A stretch of DNA of 64,000 bases, from contig NZ_FOCJ01000004.1 in NCBI RefSeq assembly GCF_900110075.1, forward strand, positions 186,001 to 250,000, given 5' to 3'. This DNA comes from Paenibacillus sp. OV219. Lineage in GTDB: Bacteria > Bacillota > Bacilli > Paenibacillales > Paenibacillaceae. How positions within the stretch are numbered: the first letter of the stretch is position 1; every line of letters begins with the position of its first letter. Positions 24,029-32,974 of this stretch are shown here, piece after piece. A program made the translations under genes and the position numbers. Under the pieces are notes generated by a model. That model saw only the letters and a program-made list of their open reading frames with translations, was not told the origin of the DNA and did no database searches.

Positions 24029-24182
24029 TGATTTTGATTGAACATTCGTTACACATAAGATGACTGATAGCTCTATTCTAGCACTCAGCTGGTAGCAGAT
24101 TCCATGTGGATTCTTTACTTAAATGACTTCGTTTGGGCATACTGATTGGTTAAGTAGAGCGGAAGGCAGGCCTTAACTTAAC

Positions 24183-24470
24183 ATGAAAGACTACATCATT
24201 TCTTGGATTATTGGCATTGGAATGCTGCTAGCTGGCATTATCATTATTCGCTGGTATTGGCTAGACATCGCTACCCATGTACGGCAGTACAAAAAGGAAA
24301 AGCACGACGGGCAGCTGCGGTGGTGGTGGCTCGATTGGGGCTTCATTGTCTGGGATGTGTTTCTAGGCGGCTTTCGTCCGAGCTTGATCATCGCGCTCAT
24401 CCTGCTGCTGTGCGGTATTGGCATCGTCGTGGTGCAGGTTCGCGAGACGGTGGAGATGGTGATGGGTTAA
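24183..24470 (+). CDS. Small two-helix membrane protein, unknown function
   Basis: 95 residues with hydrophobic helices at about 6-24 (SWIIGIGMLLAGIIIIRWYW) and 66-88, separated by a charged loop (RQYKKEKHDGQLRWWW). The start is ATG at 24183 with a weak GGAAGGCAGG upstream. I do not recognise a family. It is convergent with the next small membrane-protein gene, 12 bases away. Confidence 0.6.
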   Translation: MKDYIISWIIGIGMLLAGIIIIRWYWLDIATHVRQYKKEKHDGQLRWWWLDWGFIVWDVFLGGFRPSLIIALILLLCGIGIVVVQVRETVEMVMG

Positions 24471-24482
24471 GGCTTCGCCATG

Positions 24483-24746
24483 CTAGTGAGGTCTCATCTT
24501 GCCCACTTTCGTTTTTTTTGCTCTATCTTTATCAAAAAGTATTGTGATTACAAAACCGAAGAGCATCATTCCAATCGAATACGGAATTCCATTCACCTGA
24601 TTCAGAAATTCAATCTCAAACATTCTGGATAGTACGGAAACACTGAAGCAAACCGCTCCCAAATAAAATAGTATAATTCCGAGATTACAAATTAACGGAA
24701 GTTTTTTGAATTCATTCATTGTCTTAATTTCATATGATATCTTCAT
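24483..24746 (-). CDS. Small membrane protein, unknown function
   Basis: 87 residues, start ATG with GGAGG six bases upstream. Two hydrophobic helices (CNLGIILFYLGAVCFSVSVL and GIPYSIGMMLFGFVITILF) followed by a basic tail (KDRAKKTKVGKMRPH). AT-richer than its neighbours. No family recognised. Confidence 0.6.
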   Translation of the reverse strand: MKISYEIKTMNEFKKLPLICNLGIILFYLGAVCFSVSVLSRMFEIEFLNQVNGIPYSIGMMLFGFVITILFDKDRAKKTKVGKMRPH

Positions 24747-24802
24747 TGATGTCCTCCATGAACTTACGATGAAACTATTATTGGTTACACACTTCTATCA
24801 AA

Positions 24803-25549
24803 TTACAGCTTAGCCAGCCAATCATCCGAACCTACTGGACAAGAGCTGAAATACTTGAGCGATTCCCCCTGCAGCACGGGATTGCTTGTCGCGTTATAGC
24901 AGGTAATAAAAGTGCGGCGATGGCGATCTGACATGTTCGGAGCGGAGGCGTGCAAAAGATTGCTATGGAAGAACAGCGCCGTTCCCGGTTCCATCTCGCA
25001 ATGCACAAGCTCAAACATGTTTTGTACCTGATGAATACGGCTCGGGTCAGCTCCTGTCTGAGAACCTACTCTGCCATGCTCCAATCGTCCGAGTTTATGG
25101 GATCCCCGAAGCACCTGCAGGCATCCATTCTCCACAGTTGCGTGGTCAAGCGCGATAAAGACACTCATCATATTCGGATATAAAAATCCCTGATCGTACC
25201 AGTAACCGTAATCCTGATGCCACTCCCAAGCTCCGCCGGATTTGGCCTCTTTGAGCATGACTTTGCCGTGGAAAAAGGCCGCATCCTCCCCCATTAAAAT
25301 ACGCACATTGTTGATGATACGCGGGCAAATCGAAACACTCGACCATACGTCTGATCCGAGCTCAAACCAGATGGCAAGCTTGGCTTTAAGGCCGGAACTA
25401 TCGTCGGTGCTGTATGTCGTCCCCGCAACGCGATCCCCGCCTTCAATCTCGCGGATCAACAAGTCCACTTCTACTTTAGAGAACAGGTTCTTCATTAGCA
25501 CGAATCCATCTCGGTTATATTGCTCCACTTCTTTATGCGTCACAATCAT
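24803..25549 (-). CDS. Phytanoyl-CoA dioxygenase (PhyH) family protein
   Basis: 248-residue non-haem Fe(II)/2-oxoglutarate oxygenase. The iron triad is visible: His111 and Asp113 in WEWHQDYGYW, and a distal His near 200 in FFHSNLLHASAPN, with Arg211/212 for 2-oxoglutarate. The opening (VEQYNRDGFVLMKNLFS) is typical. Members hydroxylate lipids, ectoine or small metabolites; the substrate is not readable. It lies downstream of, but is separated by a terminator from, the sugar operon at 25846-30580. Confidence 0.88.
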   Translation of the reverse strand: MIVTHKEVEQYNRDGFVLMKNLFSKVEVDLLIREIEGGDRVAGTTYSTDDSSGLKAKLAIWFELGSDVWSSVSICPRIINNVRILMGEDAAFFHGKVMLKEAKSGGAWEWHQDYGYWYDQGFLYPNMMSVFIALDHATVENGCLQVLRGSHKLGRLEHGRVGSQTGADPSRIHQVQNMFELVHCEMEPGTALFFHSNLLHASAPNMSDRHRRTFITCYNATSNPVLQGESLKYFSSCPVGSDDWLAKL

Positions 25550-25632
25550 GTTCGTTCCCCCAGTCTACGAGTTAAAATGCAAAGACAAGCTCACAACTTC
25601 CGGCTCCCGCGGGATTCGCTGTCACACACTCC

Positions 25633-25708
25633 GAGAGTCGTCTTTTCGTACTCTCAGCTCGCTACTCGCCTCTTTTCACACGTGAGAGTCCATTTCCCCG
25701 CCTCTCAC
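25633..25708. repeat. Small-hairpin repeat pair (GAGAG...CTCTC)
   Basis: GAGAGT (25633-25638) pairs with ACTCTC (25650-25655), and GTGAGAG (25682-25688) with CTCTCAC (25702-25708), their centres about 50 bases apart. A similar series lies at 32826-32959. They are in the untranslated gap between the PhyH gene and the upstream operon. Confidence 0.5.
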
Positions 25709-25800
25709 CTTCAACTTCGGGCGTGTTCTCCTATCCTATCTACTTCGTGGAAACATTTAACTTTCCTTCTCGATCTCTCACATAACTGCATCAAGCAAAA

Positions 25801-25833
25801 ATGCCCTCCCGCACACTCCGTGCGAGAAGGCAT
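25801..25833 (-). terminator. Terminator of the creatininase-Gfo operon
   Basis: On the minus strand the stem ATGCC...CGCAC / GTGCG...GGCAT (14 bp with two G-U pairs) is followed by TTTTGC, directly after the Gfo/Idh/MocA stop. Confidence 0.8.
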
Positions 25834-25845
25834 ACCTAAACTCAC

Positions 25846-26934
25846 TTACAGCAGCACCGCTTCTCCCGTCTCCGCAGACCGTACGGCGCTGTACATCGTC
25901 CGCAGCACAGGCTCGAACTGCTCAATCGTATAAGGACTTCCGTCAATGTGAGTATCCTTCCCTTGCCATACATCATGCAGATGGTCAAAAATACCGAAGA
26001 ATCCTTCGTACCGCGCAGGCAGCAGCTCTGCTTCACGTATGACGCCGTTACTCCCCGTAATGGAAACACGTCCGCCCTTCAGCTCAATCGTGCCTCTCTC
26101 ACCTTCTATGCGAATATCGCCTAGATAGTCCGTCGGCTCCGCCCGAGAACCCCATGTCGTCAAATAATGAAGCCGGTACCCTTCCGATGTCTTCGCTTGC
26201 ATCGCGGCAATCGGCAGCGTTCCTACTTTTGCCCAGGATGGCTTATAGGACTGCGCGTAGAGCGTCACCGGATGAAAGCCGAGCAAATAATGAAGTGTGC
26301 CAAAATGGTGATAAGACAAGTCTTCTAACGTCACATGCTTGTAGCTCGACATCCATCTGTTATGCACATTCGAAGTGAGCGGCAGCGTGCAGTTCCAGAC
26401 GACATACTCGATTTTGCCCACAACAGAATGGTCCTGCAGCAGCGACTTTATCGTCCGAATGCTCGCCAGGTAGCGGTAAAATTCACCGACGATAAATTTG
26501 CCACCTCCACCTCCACTACTGCTGCGGCGGCTAAGCTGAACAAGCTCCCACATATCCTCAGCGCTATCGAGCCGAAGCTTCTGCACGATCAAATCAAGCC
26601 CCCGCTCCAGCACCTTTCGCTCCGCATCGATCGTATTCTTGCAATCATTCGGCACGATGATAACCGCAAGCTCTGCCGAAGACTGTACCAGCGCCGTGTC
26701 CACATCCGGATAGACCGGATAACGGTCCAGCCAGACTCGATCTTCAGCAGGAAGCCGCTCACTCTCGTCGTACAGATCAACGACACCAGCTACCTCCAAG
26801 TAGGGCCGCTTGCTCCATTCCCCAAGCTTCTCCGCGCCGAGCACAAGTATTCGTTTCGGTGGCGACGCGGCTTCCTTGCCGTGCTGTGTTTGCTCTTTTT
26901 GCTCTATTTGCTCTGTTTGCGCATCCCTCTCCAT
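25846..26934 (-). CDS. Gfo/Idh/MocA family protein without the EKP motif
   Basis: 362 residues from the ATG at 26934 (GAGGAG upstream). A Gln/Glu-rich N-terminal 25 residues precedes a Rossmann domain (RILVLGAEKLGEWSK), and the C-terminal half has the GFO_IDH_MocA C-domain layout (IVGEFYRYLASIRTIK, YHHFGTLHYLLG, GERGTIELKGG). The nucleotide motif is not a clean GxGxxG, and the catalytic EKP is replaced by IVQKLRL, so dehydrogenase activity is doubtful. It is the last gene of a tight minus-strand operon of creatininase, 637-residue protein and aldo/keto reductase. Confidence 0.72.
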   Translation of the reverse strand: MERDAQTEQIEQKEQTQHGKEAASPPKRILVLGAEKLGEWSKRPYLEVAGVVDLYDESERLPAEDRVWLDRYPVYPDVDTALVQSSAELAVIIVPNDCKNTIDAERKVLERGLDLIVQKLRLDSAEDMWELVQLSRRSSSGGGGGKFIVGEFYRYLASIRTIKSLLQDHSVVGKIEYVVWNCTLPLTSNVHNRWMSSYKHVTLEDLSYHHFGTLHYLLGFHPVTLYAQSYKPSWAKVGTLPIAAMQAKTSEGYRLHYLTTWGSRAEPTDYLGDIRIEGERGTIELKGGRVSITGSNGVIREAELLPARYEGFFGIFDHLHDVWQGKDTHIDGSPYTIEQFEPVLRTMYSAVRSAETGEAVLL

Positions 26935-26953
26935 GGCCACTCCTCACAACCTC

Positions 26954-27904
26954 CTACTCTTGCGGCAGCTGATCGTACCACTGCCCGACCTGCTGCCAGA
27001 ACGACTCCGGTATCGGTCGCTCCAGAGATGCAATCGTATTCGTCACGTCCGCAGCGATGCTCGGTCCCGACAGTGTAATATCAATCTGCGGCTGCCGCAC
27101 CGGGAATTGCAGCGCTGCGTCCGTGATGGATACACCATTCGCTGCGCATAGGTCATACAACTCGCTCGCCCACCTCTGCCGCAGTTCAAGCTCAGGAACG
27201 CCGCGTGGAATATCTACTTCCATCGGCGGCAGCCCACAGAGCAAGCCCGTCAAGAGCGGACTTGCATTAATGACGCCTCGCTTAAGGCCGCTTGCCTCGG
27301 CAATTAATGACGATGCGCTCGGATCAACCGGCGTATAGTCCGAATAAGTCAAGATCGTATCGAACTGGCCGTGATTTGCAGCAATCGCGAGCAGCTCATG
27401 CTGCCTTGTCGCAAGACCGATGTTCCGGATCACGCCGCGCTCCTTCGCTTCAAGCAGCATGTGCAGCACGCCGCCCTCTGCGAGCACATTCGTTAACACA
27501 TTCGGATCATGTACTTGAAAGAGGTCAATATATTCCGTCCGCAGTCGAAGCAGGCTTTGCTCCAGACTAAGCTTTGCAAGCGCGGCCGCTTCCTTCACTG
27601 TCACATCCTCGCGCACACGCACCTTCGAGGCGAGAAACAACGACTCCCGCGGCACCTGTGCGAGAAAATGGCCGACAATGCGCTCGCTCTCGCCGTAGGC
27701 GACCGAGGTATCGAAATAGCGGACGCCGCTGTCATACGCAAGCCTCAGCACCGCTGCTTCGCTGTCCATCGTCGCCGTATCCATCGCGCCTCGACCAAGC
27801 CATGCGCAGCCGACGCCATATGGAATCCGGTTGCCGGCTGCTGTTTGCAGCAAGTACCGGTTTATTGTCTGTTTGAACTGGCCTGTTTCTGCTGCCATGT
27901 CCAT
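26954..27904 (-). CDS. Aldo/keto reductase
   Basis: 316 residues from the ATG at 27904 with GAGGAG ten bases upstream. The TIM-barrel AKR tetrad is visible: Asp in YFDTSVAYGESE with its Tyr, Lys in FLASKVRV, and His in LFQVHDPN. The variant resembles L-fucose dehydrogenase/pyridoxal-reductase-like AKRs. The gene lies 16 bases after the 637-residue gene and 20 before the Gfo-like gene. Within the operon it probably oxidises a free sugar or reduces an aldehyde. Confidence 0.85.
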   Translation of the reverse strand: MDMAAETGQFKQTINRYLLQTAAGNRIPYGVGCAWLGRGAMDTATMDSEAAVLRLAYDSGVRYFDTSVAYGESERIVGHFLAQVPRESLFLASKVRVREDVTVKEAAALAKLSLEQSLLRLRTEYIDLFQVHDPNVLTNVLAEGGVLHMLLEAKERGVIRNIGLATRQHELLAIAANHGQFDTILTYSDYTPVDPSASSLIAEASGLKRGVINASPLLTGLLCGLPPMEVDIPRGVPELELRQRWASELYDLCAANGVSITDAALQFPVRQPQIDITLSGPSIAADVTNTIASLERPIPESFWQQVGQWYDQLPQE

Positions 27905-27920
27905 ATTGCTCTCAACTCCT

Positions 27921-29834
27921 CTACCGACTGCCCACCGTATAGGCCGGGTCATGAGCAAACCGCTTCATGCCGAGATGCAGCGTAATTTCGCTGCCGGGCA
28001 GAAGCGTCACCTCAAGCACGTTATCTTCAATAACGGCTTCCTCCATACCGTCGCCATCCGTGCTCCGCGTCCGGTACGCAGCGGTTGTGAACTGGTGCTC
28101 CCCGAACGCCCCGGCATAGATCGCCAGCTCCCGCTTCTGCGACACACTGAGGTTGACCAGCTTGACGGTCAGCCCTTCCGCATCCATATGCTCGACGAGG
28201 GCGCCGACATCGGCCGGTAAGCCCGGTCGCCCGCGCTCTAAGTCCGCGTATCTGATGCTTGCCATCAGCAGGCCTCCGTTATAATCCGGCTGCGGCGCGC
28301 CTAGCGTCAGCTGAGTCAGCCCTTCCGCCGTTACGGGATTACGCGCCTGTAAATACCAATCTCCGTACGTGGACGGGTCCTGTGTATCGTCGCGCATGAA
28401 CTGCAGCCGTCCGTAGACCTGCTCCAGATTGTGCATCAGAATCTCCTCCGGATAAGCCGGATAATCGCCTTGCAAGTAGCTGATCCACGCTTGCTCATGC
28501 CCGCCTTGATCCTTCTTGCGGAGCATGTTCACCTGCTCCCATTCCCGCGTCTTGCTATTACGAATCGTCACGAGCCGTGCAAGATCCGCCTCATCACGCG
28601 ACATGTTCCACAGATGAGCAATATAGCGTGAGTCCATCGGCAAGTACTCGAACCAGCCGTCATGGCGGTATATCTCGCCCTGCTCATTCTTCAGCGCAGG
28701 CTCGCAGTTGTACGGCGGCTTCTCGAACGGATCACCCTTCTTATGCGGCACGTATAGCGTTCCATTGTCTCGGACGCCAAGCTTGATCAAATGGTCGATT
28801 TGCGAGCGAGGCAGATCGAGATAGCTGGCATCCTGGAACAACAGCATCGCATTCTGGCCCGCGATAACTGCCGCATCGCCGACGGTCTCCCAGCCATGAG
28901 GCCACGTCCAGCCGTAGTAGCCGCCGTACCATTTCCCCCCGTTATGTTCGCCTACTATGCCGGATAGCCCAACGTTATCAGGCAGAATGCCGCCGTTCTG
29001 CGCGGTCCGCTCTACCCAGCCGTCCACATAGGTGCGAATCCAAGCTTTATACTTCTCCTCGCCGGTCAGCAGATAGGCGTTCGCAAGCATCGTCGTCACC
29101 GCCAAATTGACCGCAACATCGCCGTAAGCCTGCCGCTCCTTCATCGCCGTACCCATGAGCGCCGCCTTGTCATGGTCCTTCAAATCATCGACGGTCTCCA
29201 CGCCTGGCACATCAAGGAACGGGAGGCCATACCATTTCTTCCAGTCCTCGTAATGCCAAGGCTCGCCGGAGAAGTTCCGATGGCCTGGCCCTTTGCTGCC
29301 GGTATGCGCGCTCCGCAAAATATTGTGCTTCTCGTCATAGTTCGGCGCATCCGGGTCCTCGTTCATATAGAAGCCGGCGAACCGCTTCGCTCTATCCATG
29401 TTCCTCTCATTCGAAGGATCTGCGAGACAGAGCAGATAGAAGAACAGATAGCCTTCGCCTTGATGGAACCAGTCATAGCCTTGCTCATATTCCTTAACGA
29501 CCATCGGATGACCGTGTCCGCTATCGTATCTCGTGAACTGCTCGGTGATCGCGTCGAACTCCTTATGCGACAGATCCAGAAACCGGTCAGCCCCGCCGAG
29601 CAAATAGAACAGCGGCCAATTGTGGAAGCTCTCGTACGCATCATCCAGCGCGTCGACTCCGACGTGATCCTCCTTCGTCGGCCACATGATCGTACCGTCC
29701 GAATAAACATACTTTTCCAGTAGCGGGTCGATCGCCGCATTCATGAGATCAATCAACTGACGCTCCAGGAGCGCCCACTTCGGCGGTTGGCCGAATGGCA
29801 AATCAGCTACAATTGTTTGTGCGCGTCTTTCCAT
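27921..29834 (-). CDS. Large cytosolic protein, probable (alpha/alpha)6-barrel glycan enzyme
   Basis: 637 residues, no signal peptide. I do not recognise a named family. Features: aromatic-rich conserved-looking blocks (DDAYESFHNWPLFYLLGG, YDWFHQGEGYLFFY, YYGWTWPHGWETVGDAA, HDGWFEYLPMDSRYIAHLW) spaced like helical-hairpin barrels of glycosidases and polysaccharide lyases, and a C-terminal beta-rich domain of about 120 residues. Candidate acid residues are E and D in HQGEGY and GEHNGGKW. AGGAGG overlaps the creatininase stop, so the two are translationally coupled. A glycoside hydrolase or uronyl lyase is likely. Confidence 0.6.
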   Translation of the reverse strand: MERRAQTIVADLPFGQPPKWALLERQLIDLMNAAIDPLLEKYVYSDGTIMWPTKEDHVGVDALDDAYESFHNWPLFYLLGGADRFLDLSHKEFDAITEQFTRYDSGHGHPMVVKEYEQGYDWFHQGEGYLFFYLLCLADPSNERNMDRAKRFAGFYMNEDPDAPNYDEKHNILRSAHTGSKGPGHRNFSGEPWHYEDWKKWYGLPFLDVPGVETVDDLKDHDKAALMGTAMKERQAYGDVAVNLAVTTMLANAYLLTGEEKYKAWIRTYVDGWVERTAQNGGILPDNVGLSGIVGEHNGGKWYGGYYGWTWPHGWETVGDAAVIAGQNAMLLFQDASYLDLPRSQIDHLIKLGVRDNGTLYVPHKKGDPFEKPPYNCEPALKNEQGEIYRHDGWFEYLPMDSRYIAHLWNMSRDEADLARLVTIRNSKTREWEQVNMLRKKDQGGHEQAWISYLQGDYPAYPEEILMHNLEQVYGRLQFMRDDTQDPSTYGDWYLQARNPVTAEGLTQLTLGAPQPDYNGGLLMASIRYADLERGRPGLPADVGALVEHMDAEGLTVKLVNLSVSQKRELAIYAGAFGEHQFTTAAYRTRSTDGDGMEEAVIEDNVLEVTLLPGSEITLHLGMKRFAHDPAYTVGSR

Positions 29835-29836
29835 CC

Positions 29837-30580
29837 TTATCCTCCTGCTCTAGTGATATGGCGAATCCAGCCTTCTACACAGAGATCGAGCCAGAACCTC
29901 GCCTCATCCGCATCCGCTTCCTTCGCATCCATCAGCCATTCCGGCAACCGCGATTGTTCGATCGTATCAAGCGCCTCCATGCGAACCGTCTCGGGATCGA
30001 TATGCTGAATGAGCTGCGTTTCTCCTTTTCCGGCATGGCCGATCGGCATCGGTCCCAGATTGTCCGAAGGATAGCGCAAATACGTATCAATGCCTGCAAC
30101 CTGAATGGCCCCGAAAATATTCGGGTTCGGCAGCGTGCTCGGATCCCGCCAGCCCCAAGAGTGGCCGTAGCCTTGTGCCTCTTCGCGCGTAAGCTCCGCA
30201 GCCGCATGCCTCAGGCTCAGCGCCTGCAATCCATCCATACCTTGGTGATGCTGGACAATATAGATCTGCTTAAAGCCGATCATCCGCAGCCGCTTCAGCA
30301 GCTCCTTCGCATAGGCTTCAAAAGGCGCCGGGTCGAAGTCGATCTCCCCGTCCTCCGGTCCTGCTGCCCACGACATCGTCGGGCCGAACGCAATCGGTGG
30401 AGCCACGACGCATGGGATTCGCTTCTCCACCTCTGTGCAAATATGGCTCGCAATCATTGCATCCGTCCCAATTGGCAAATGCGGTCCATGATATTCCACA
30501 ACGCCCGAGCCCATAATGAGCGGCAGGTTATCTCGCACCGCTTCCCGAACTTGCTCTGGCCGCATACGCGTCAAATACAT
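29837..30580 (-). CDS. Creatininase family amidohydrolase
   Basis: 247 residues from the ATG at 30580 (GGGGAGC upstream; a GTG six codons earlier lies over that site). Metal ligands appear in VEYHGPHLPIGTD (Glu29, His31, His34, Asp40), and IVQHHQGMDG and HAGKGETQL correspond to the later ligand and glutamate motifs. The family hydrolyses creatinine, N-formyl amines or lactam-like substrates. As the first gene of an operon with a glycan enzyme and dehydrogenases it may open a lactone or amide of a sugar derivative; that is inference. Confidence 0.85.
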   Translation of the reverse strand: MYLTRMRPEQVREAVRDNLPLIMGSGVVEYHGPHLPIGTDAMIASHICTEVEKRIPCVVAPPIAFGPTMSWAAGPEDGEIDFDPAPFEAYAKELLKRLRMIGFKQIYIVQHHQGMDGLQALSLRHAAAELTREEAQGYGHSWGWRDPSTLPNPNIFGAIQVAGIDTYLRYPSDNLGPMPIGHAGKGETQLIQHIDPETVRMEALDTIEQSRLPEWLMDAKEADADEARFWLDLCVEGWIRHITRAGG

Positions 30581-30805
30581 CGCCTGCTCCCCTTTCACCT
30601 CGTAATCATGCTACCTCGCGATTACACTATAGCTCCGGCCTATGGCGCGGCGATAGTCACTCTTTGTTAGATAAGTGTCTTTAGCGCACATTCGTAAGCA
30701 GCAGCCCGATACAAGTGCGATTAAGCCACTTACCGCCATAGCCCATAGCGATAATAATGTTTACAATATAATAAAACAGTTAACAAAATATCTTGTTTAT
30801 GCAAA

Positions 30806-30819
30806 TGATTGCGTTTACA
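30806..30819 (+). promoter_or_regulatory. cre-like candidate operator upstream of alpha-galactosidase
   Basis: The complement TGTAAACGCAATCA matches 13 of 14 positions of the CcpA consensus. It lies 37 bases before the GTG start, close to where the promoter should be (AT-rich 30760-30800, TATAAT at 30767). Confidence 0.5.
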
Positions 30820-30855
30820 CTAGTGGTGAAAGCTACATACATGGGGGGTTATGGC

Positions 30856-32793
30856 GTGAAGCTAGAGCTAGGCAGTCCGCTCACCGATTATCTCAGCGGC
30901 GGCAAGCTGCCGTTCTCATTCGTTTACGGCGGAGAGTCGTCGGAGAACATGATAAGTCGGTTTATGATGAGCGAGAAGGCATCAAGCGACAACGGGGTCA
31001 GTCAGATTGAACGTTTGTACGAGGATGAAATGACGGGGCTGCAATGCAAATTGGTATGCAAAAGCTACTCCGGAGGCATTAGCGAATGGGTCGTAACCTT
31101 CCGCAATCGCTCCGAGCAGAATCTGCCGATTCTCGAGCATGTGAAGGCGATTGACCTACAATATGAGCTGCCGCAATCCAAAGACGCTATTCTTCATTAT
31201 TCCAAAGGCTCCAGCAATCAATATGATGACTTCATGCCGCAGCGCATCCAGATGAAGGACCGCGAGCTCCACCGCTTCACGCCAGTAGGAGGCCGCTCAT
31301 CGAATGGTGTCCTGCCTTTCTTTAACTTGCAGCAGGAGGAACTTGGACTTATCATCGCGGTCGGCTGGTCAGGGCAATGGTCGGCAGAGCTGACATGTCC
31401 CACTCAGAACCGGTTCGCGGTTCGCGCCGGCCAAGCGAATCTTCGCCTCTCGCTGCTGCCTGGGGAAGAGATTCGCACCCCGAGCATCGTTCTCGTGCCT
31501 TGGACGGGCAGCAACCGAATGGACGGACAGAACAAGCTGCGCCGCTTTATTATCGAGCACAAAACACCGAAGGTAGAAGGCGAAACGATTACCGGACCGA
31601 TCACAGTCGGCTCGTGGGGAGGAACGGAGACGGCCGTTCATCTGAACCGGATTCGCGCCGTGAAGGAGCTGGAATTGCCTTATAACTACTATTGGGTCGA
31701 TGCAGGCTGGTATGGCGATTCGAACGCCGATACCTCCGACGAGTTTACCGGAGAATGGTATCGTCAAGCCGGTGACTGGAACTATCACCGCAAGTATTAC
31801 CCGGATGGCGTGAGAGTCGTGAGCGACGCGGCTCGCGAATCGGGCCTGAAGTTCCTGCTCTGGATGGAGCCGGAGCGCGCCATCTACGGCAAACCGATTA
31901 CGCTCGAGCATCCGGAGTGGTATGTCGGTAACAAGGTAGAGGGCGAGAGTCTGCTGCTCAATCTCGGGCAACCGGAAGCGTTGGAATGGCTGATTGGAAT
32001 GATTTCGGGGATCATCGCAGAACACGGCATCGATCTGTTCCGCCAAGACTTCAATTTCAACCCACTTCCTTACTGGGAAAGCATCGACACGCCGGATCGC
32101 ATCGGCGCTGCCGAAGCGCATTATGTACAAGGGTTGTACACGTTCTGGGACGAGCTTCTTCGAAGGCACCCCGGTCTCATCATCGATAACTGCGCAAGCG
32201 GCGGACGCCGAATCGATATCGAGACGACATCGCGCAGCATCCCGCTATGGCGAAGCGATGTGCAGTGCGTTCCTTCCGACCCGATTGCCGCGCAAACGCA
32301 TGGCTTTGGCTTATCGTATTGGATTCCGCTCAGCGGAACAGCAGCGCGATCTTCGGCGCCCTATGACGCGCGAAGCATTCTCTCAGCCGCCGCTGGCCTA
32401 TCACCGTACTTCCAGACCGATGGAACAGTCGTCCCGGACTTCCCCGTCGATGAGCTTCGCGATCGACTACAAGAATATAGCCGGGCAAGAGCGTTCTTCG
32501 CGGGCGATTTCTATCCGCTCACGGATTGCTCGATCTCTCCACAGGTATGGCTGGCGTATCAGATGGACCGCCCGGACCTCGGCCAAGGCATTGTAGCCGC
32601 TTTCCGCAGACAAGAGAGCCCTTTTGTAACCGCGATCTTCCAGCTGCAAGGCATTGATACGGAGGAGAATTACGAGTTGGAGGACGCGGATACGAAAGAA
32701 ATCCAAGTCATTCGCGGGTCAGCGCTGCAATCGCTGCAGGTCGAGATTGGGCAATGCAGGCAGAGCAAGCTGTATTTTTATCGTAAGCAATAA
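30856..32793 (+). CDS. Alpha-galactosidase-like glycoside hydrolase, GH36/clan GH-D
   Basis: 645 residues from the GTG at 30856 (GGGGGG eight bases upstream); the open frame extends back to 30793 without a site. Order: N-terminal beta-sandwich (to about 270), TIM barrel (YWVDAGWYG, LLWMEPERAI), C-terminal beta domain. The nucleophile aspartate lies in LFRQDFNFN, where the classic motif is KWDMN. The acid/base is the Asp of WRSDVQC, after DNCASGGRRIDIE. No signal peptide, so it acts on imported oligosaccharides. Lysine-to-glutamine beside the nucleophile hints at a substrate other than simple alpha-galactosides. Confidence 0.87.
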   Translation: MKLELGSPLTDYLSGGKLPFSFVYGGESSENMISRFMMSEKASSDNGVSQIERLYEDEMTGLQCKLVCKSYSGGISEWVVTFRNRSEQNLPILEHVKAIDLQYELPQSKDAILHYSKGSSNQYDDFMPQRIQMKDRELHRFTPVGGRSSNGVLPFFNLQQEELGLIIAVGWSGQWSAELTCPTQNRFAVRAGQANLRLSLLPGEEIRTPSIVLVPWTGSNRMDGQNKLRRFIIEHKTPKVEGETITGPITVGSWGGTETAVHLNRIRAVKELELPYNYYWVDAGWYGDSNADTSDEFTGEWYRQAGDWNYHRKYYPDGVRVVSDAARESGLKFLLWMEPERAIYGKPITLEHPEWYVGNKVEGESLLLNLGQPEALEWLIGMISGIIAEHGIDLFRQDFNFNPLPYWESIDTPDRIGAAEAHYVQGLYTFWDELLRRHPGLIIDNCASGGRRIDIETTSRSIPLWRSDVQCVPSDPIAAQTHGFGLSYWIPLSGTAARSSAPYDARSILSAAAGLSPYFQTDGTVVPDFPVDELRDRLQEYSRARAFFAGDFYPLTDCSISPQVWLAYQMDRPDLGQGIVAAFRRQESPFVTAIFQLQGIDTEENYELEDADTKEIQVIRGSALQSLQVEIGQCRQSKLYFYRKQ

Positions 32794-32825
32794 TGTTTGC
32801 GCGGCGAGCGGGTTTGACTCGCTCT

Positions 32826-32959
32826 GAGAGAACGTATAAGTTCTCTCGGCGGTTTGATGGGTTGATTTTGGTGCTGAGAGAGCATATTGGTTCTCTCAGC
32901 ACCATTTTTTTCGCGGCGAGCGCGTTTATCCTGCGTGAGAGAGTGGATTTGGGCTCTCT
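32826..32959. repeat. Small-hairpin repeat series (GAGAG...CTCTC)
   Basis: Three stems: GAGAGAAC/GTTCTCTC (32826-32833, 32840-32847), GGTGCTGAGAGA/TCTCTCAGCACC (32870-32881, 32892-32903) and AGAGAG/CTCTCT (32938-32943, 32954-32959). The sequence GCGGCGAGCG recurs before stems 1 and 3. Centres are about 50-60 bases apart, as at 25633-25708. Confidence 0.55.
32870..32911 (+). terminator. Terminator of alpha-galactosidase gene
   Basis: A 12-bp perfect stem (32870-32881 with 32892-32903) is followed by A and a T7 run to 32911, about 80 bases after the stop. Confidence 0.85.
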
Positions 32960-32974
32960 TGTTCTAGTCTTGCA

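Noticed and set aside
24803-25549. PhyH gene as last member of the creatininase operon
   Set aside because: A 296-base gap with a clear terminator separates them, so co-transcription is not supported.
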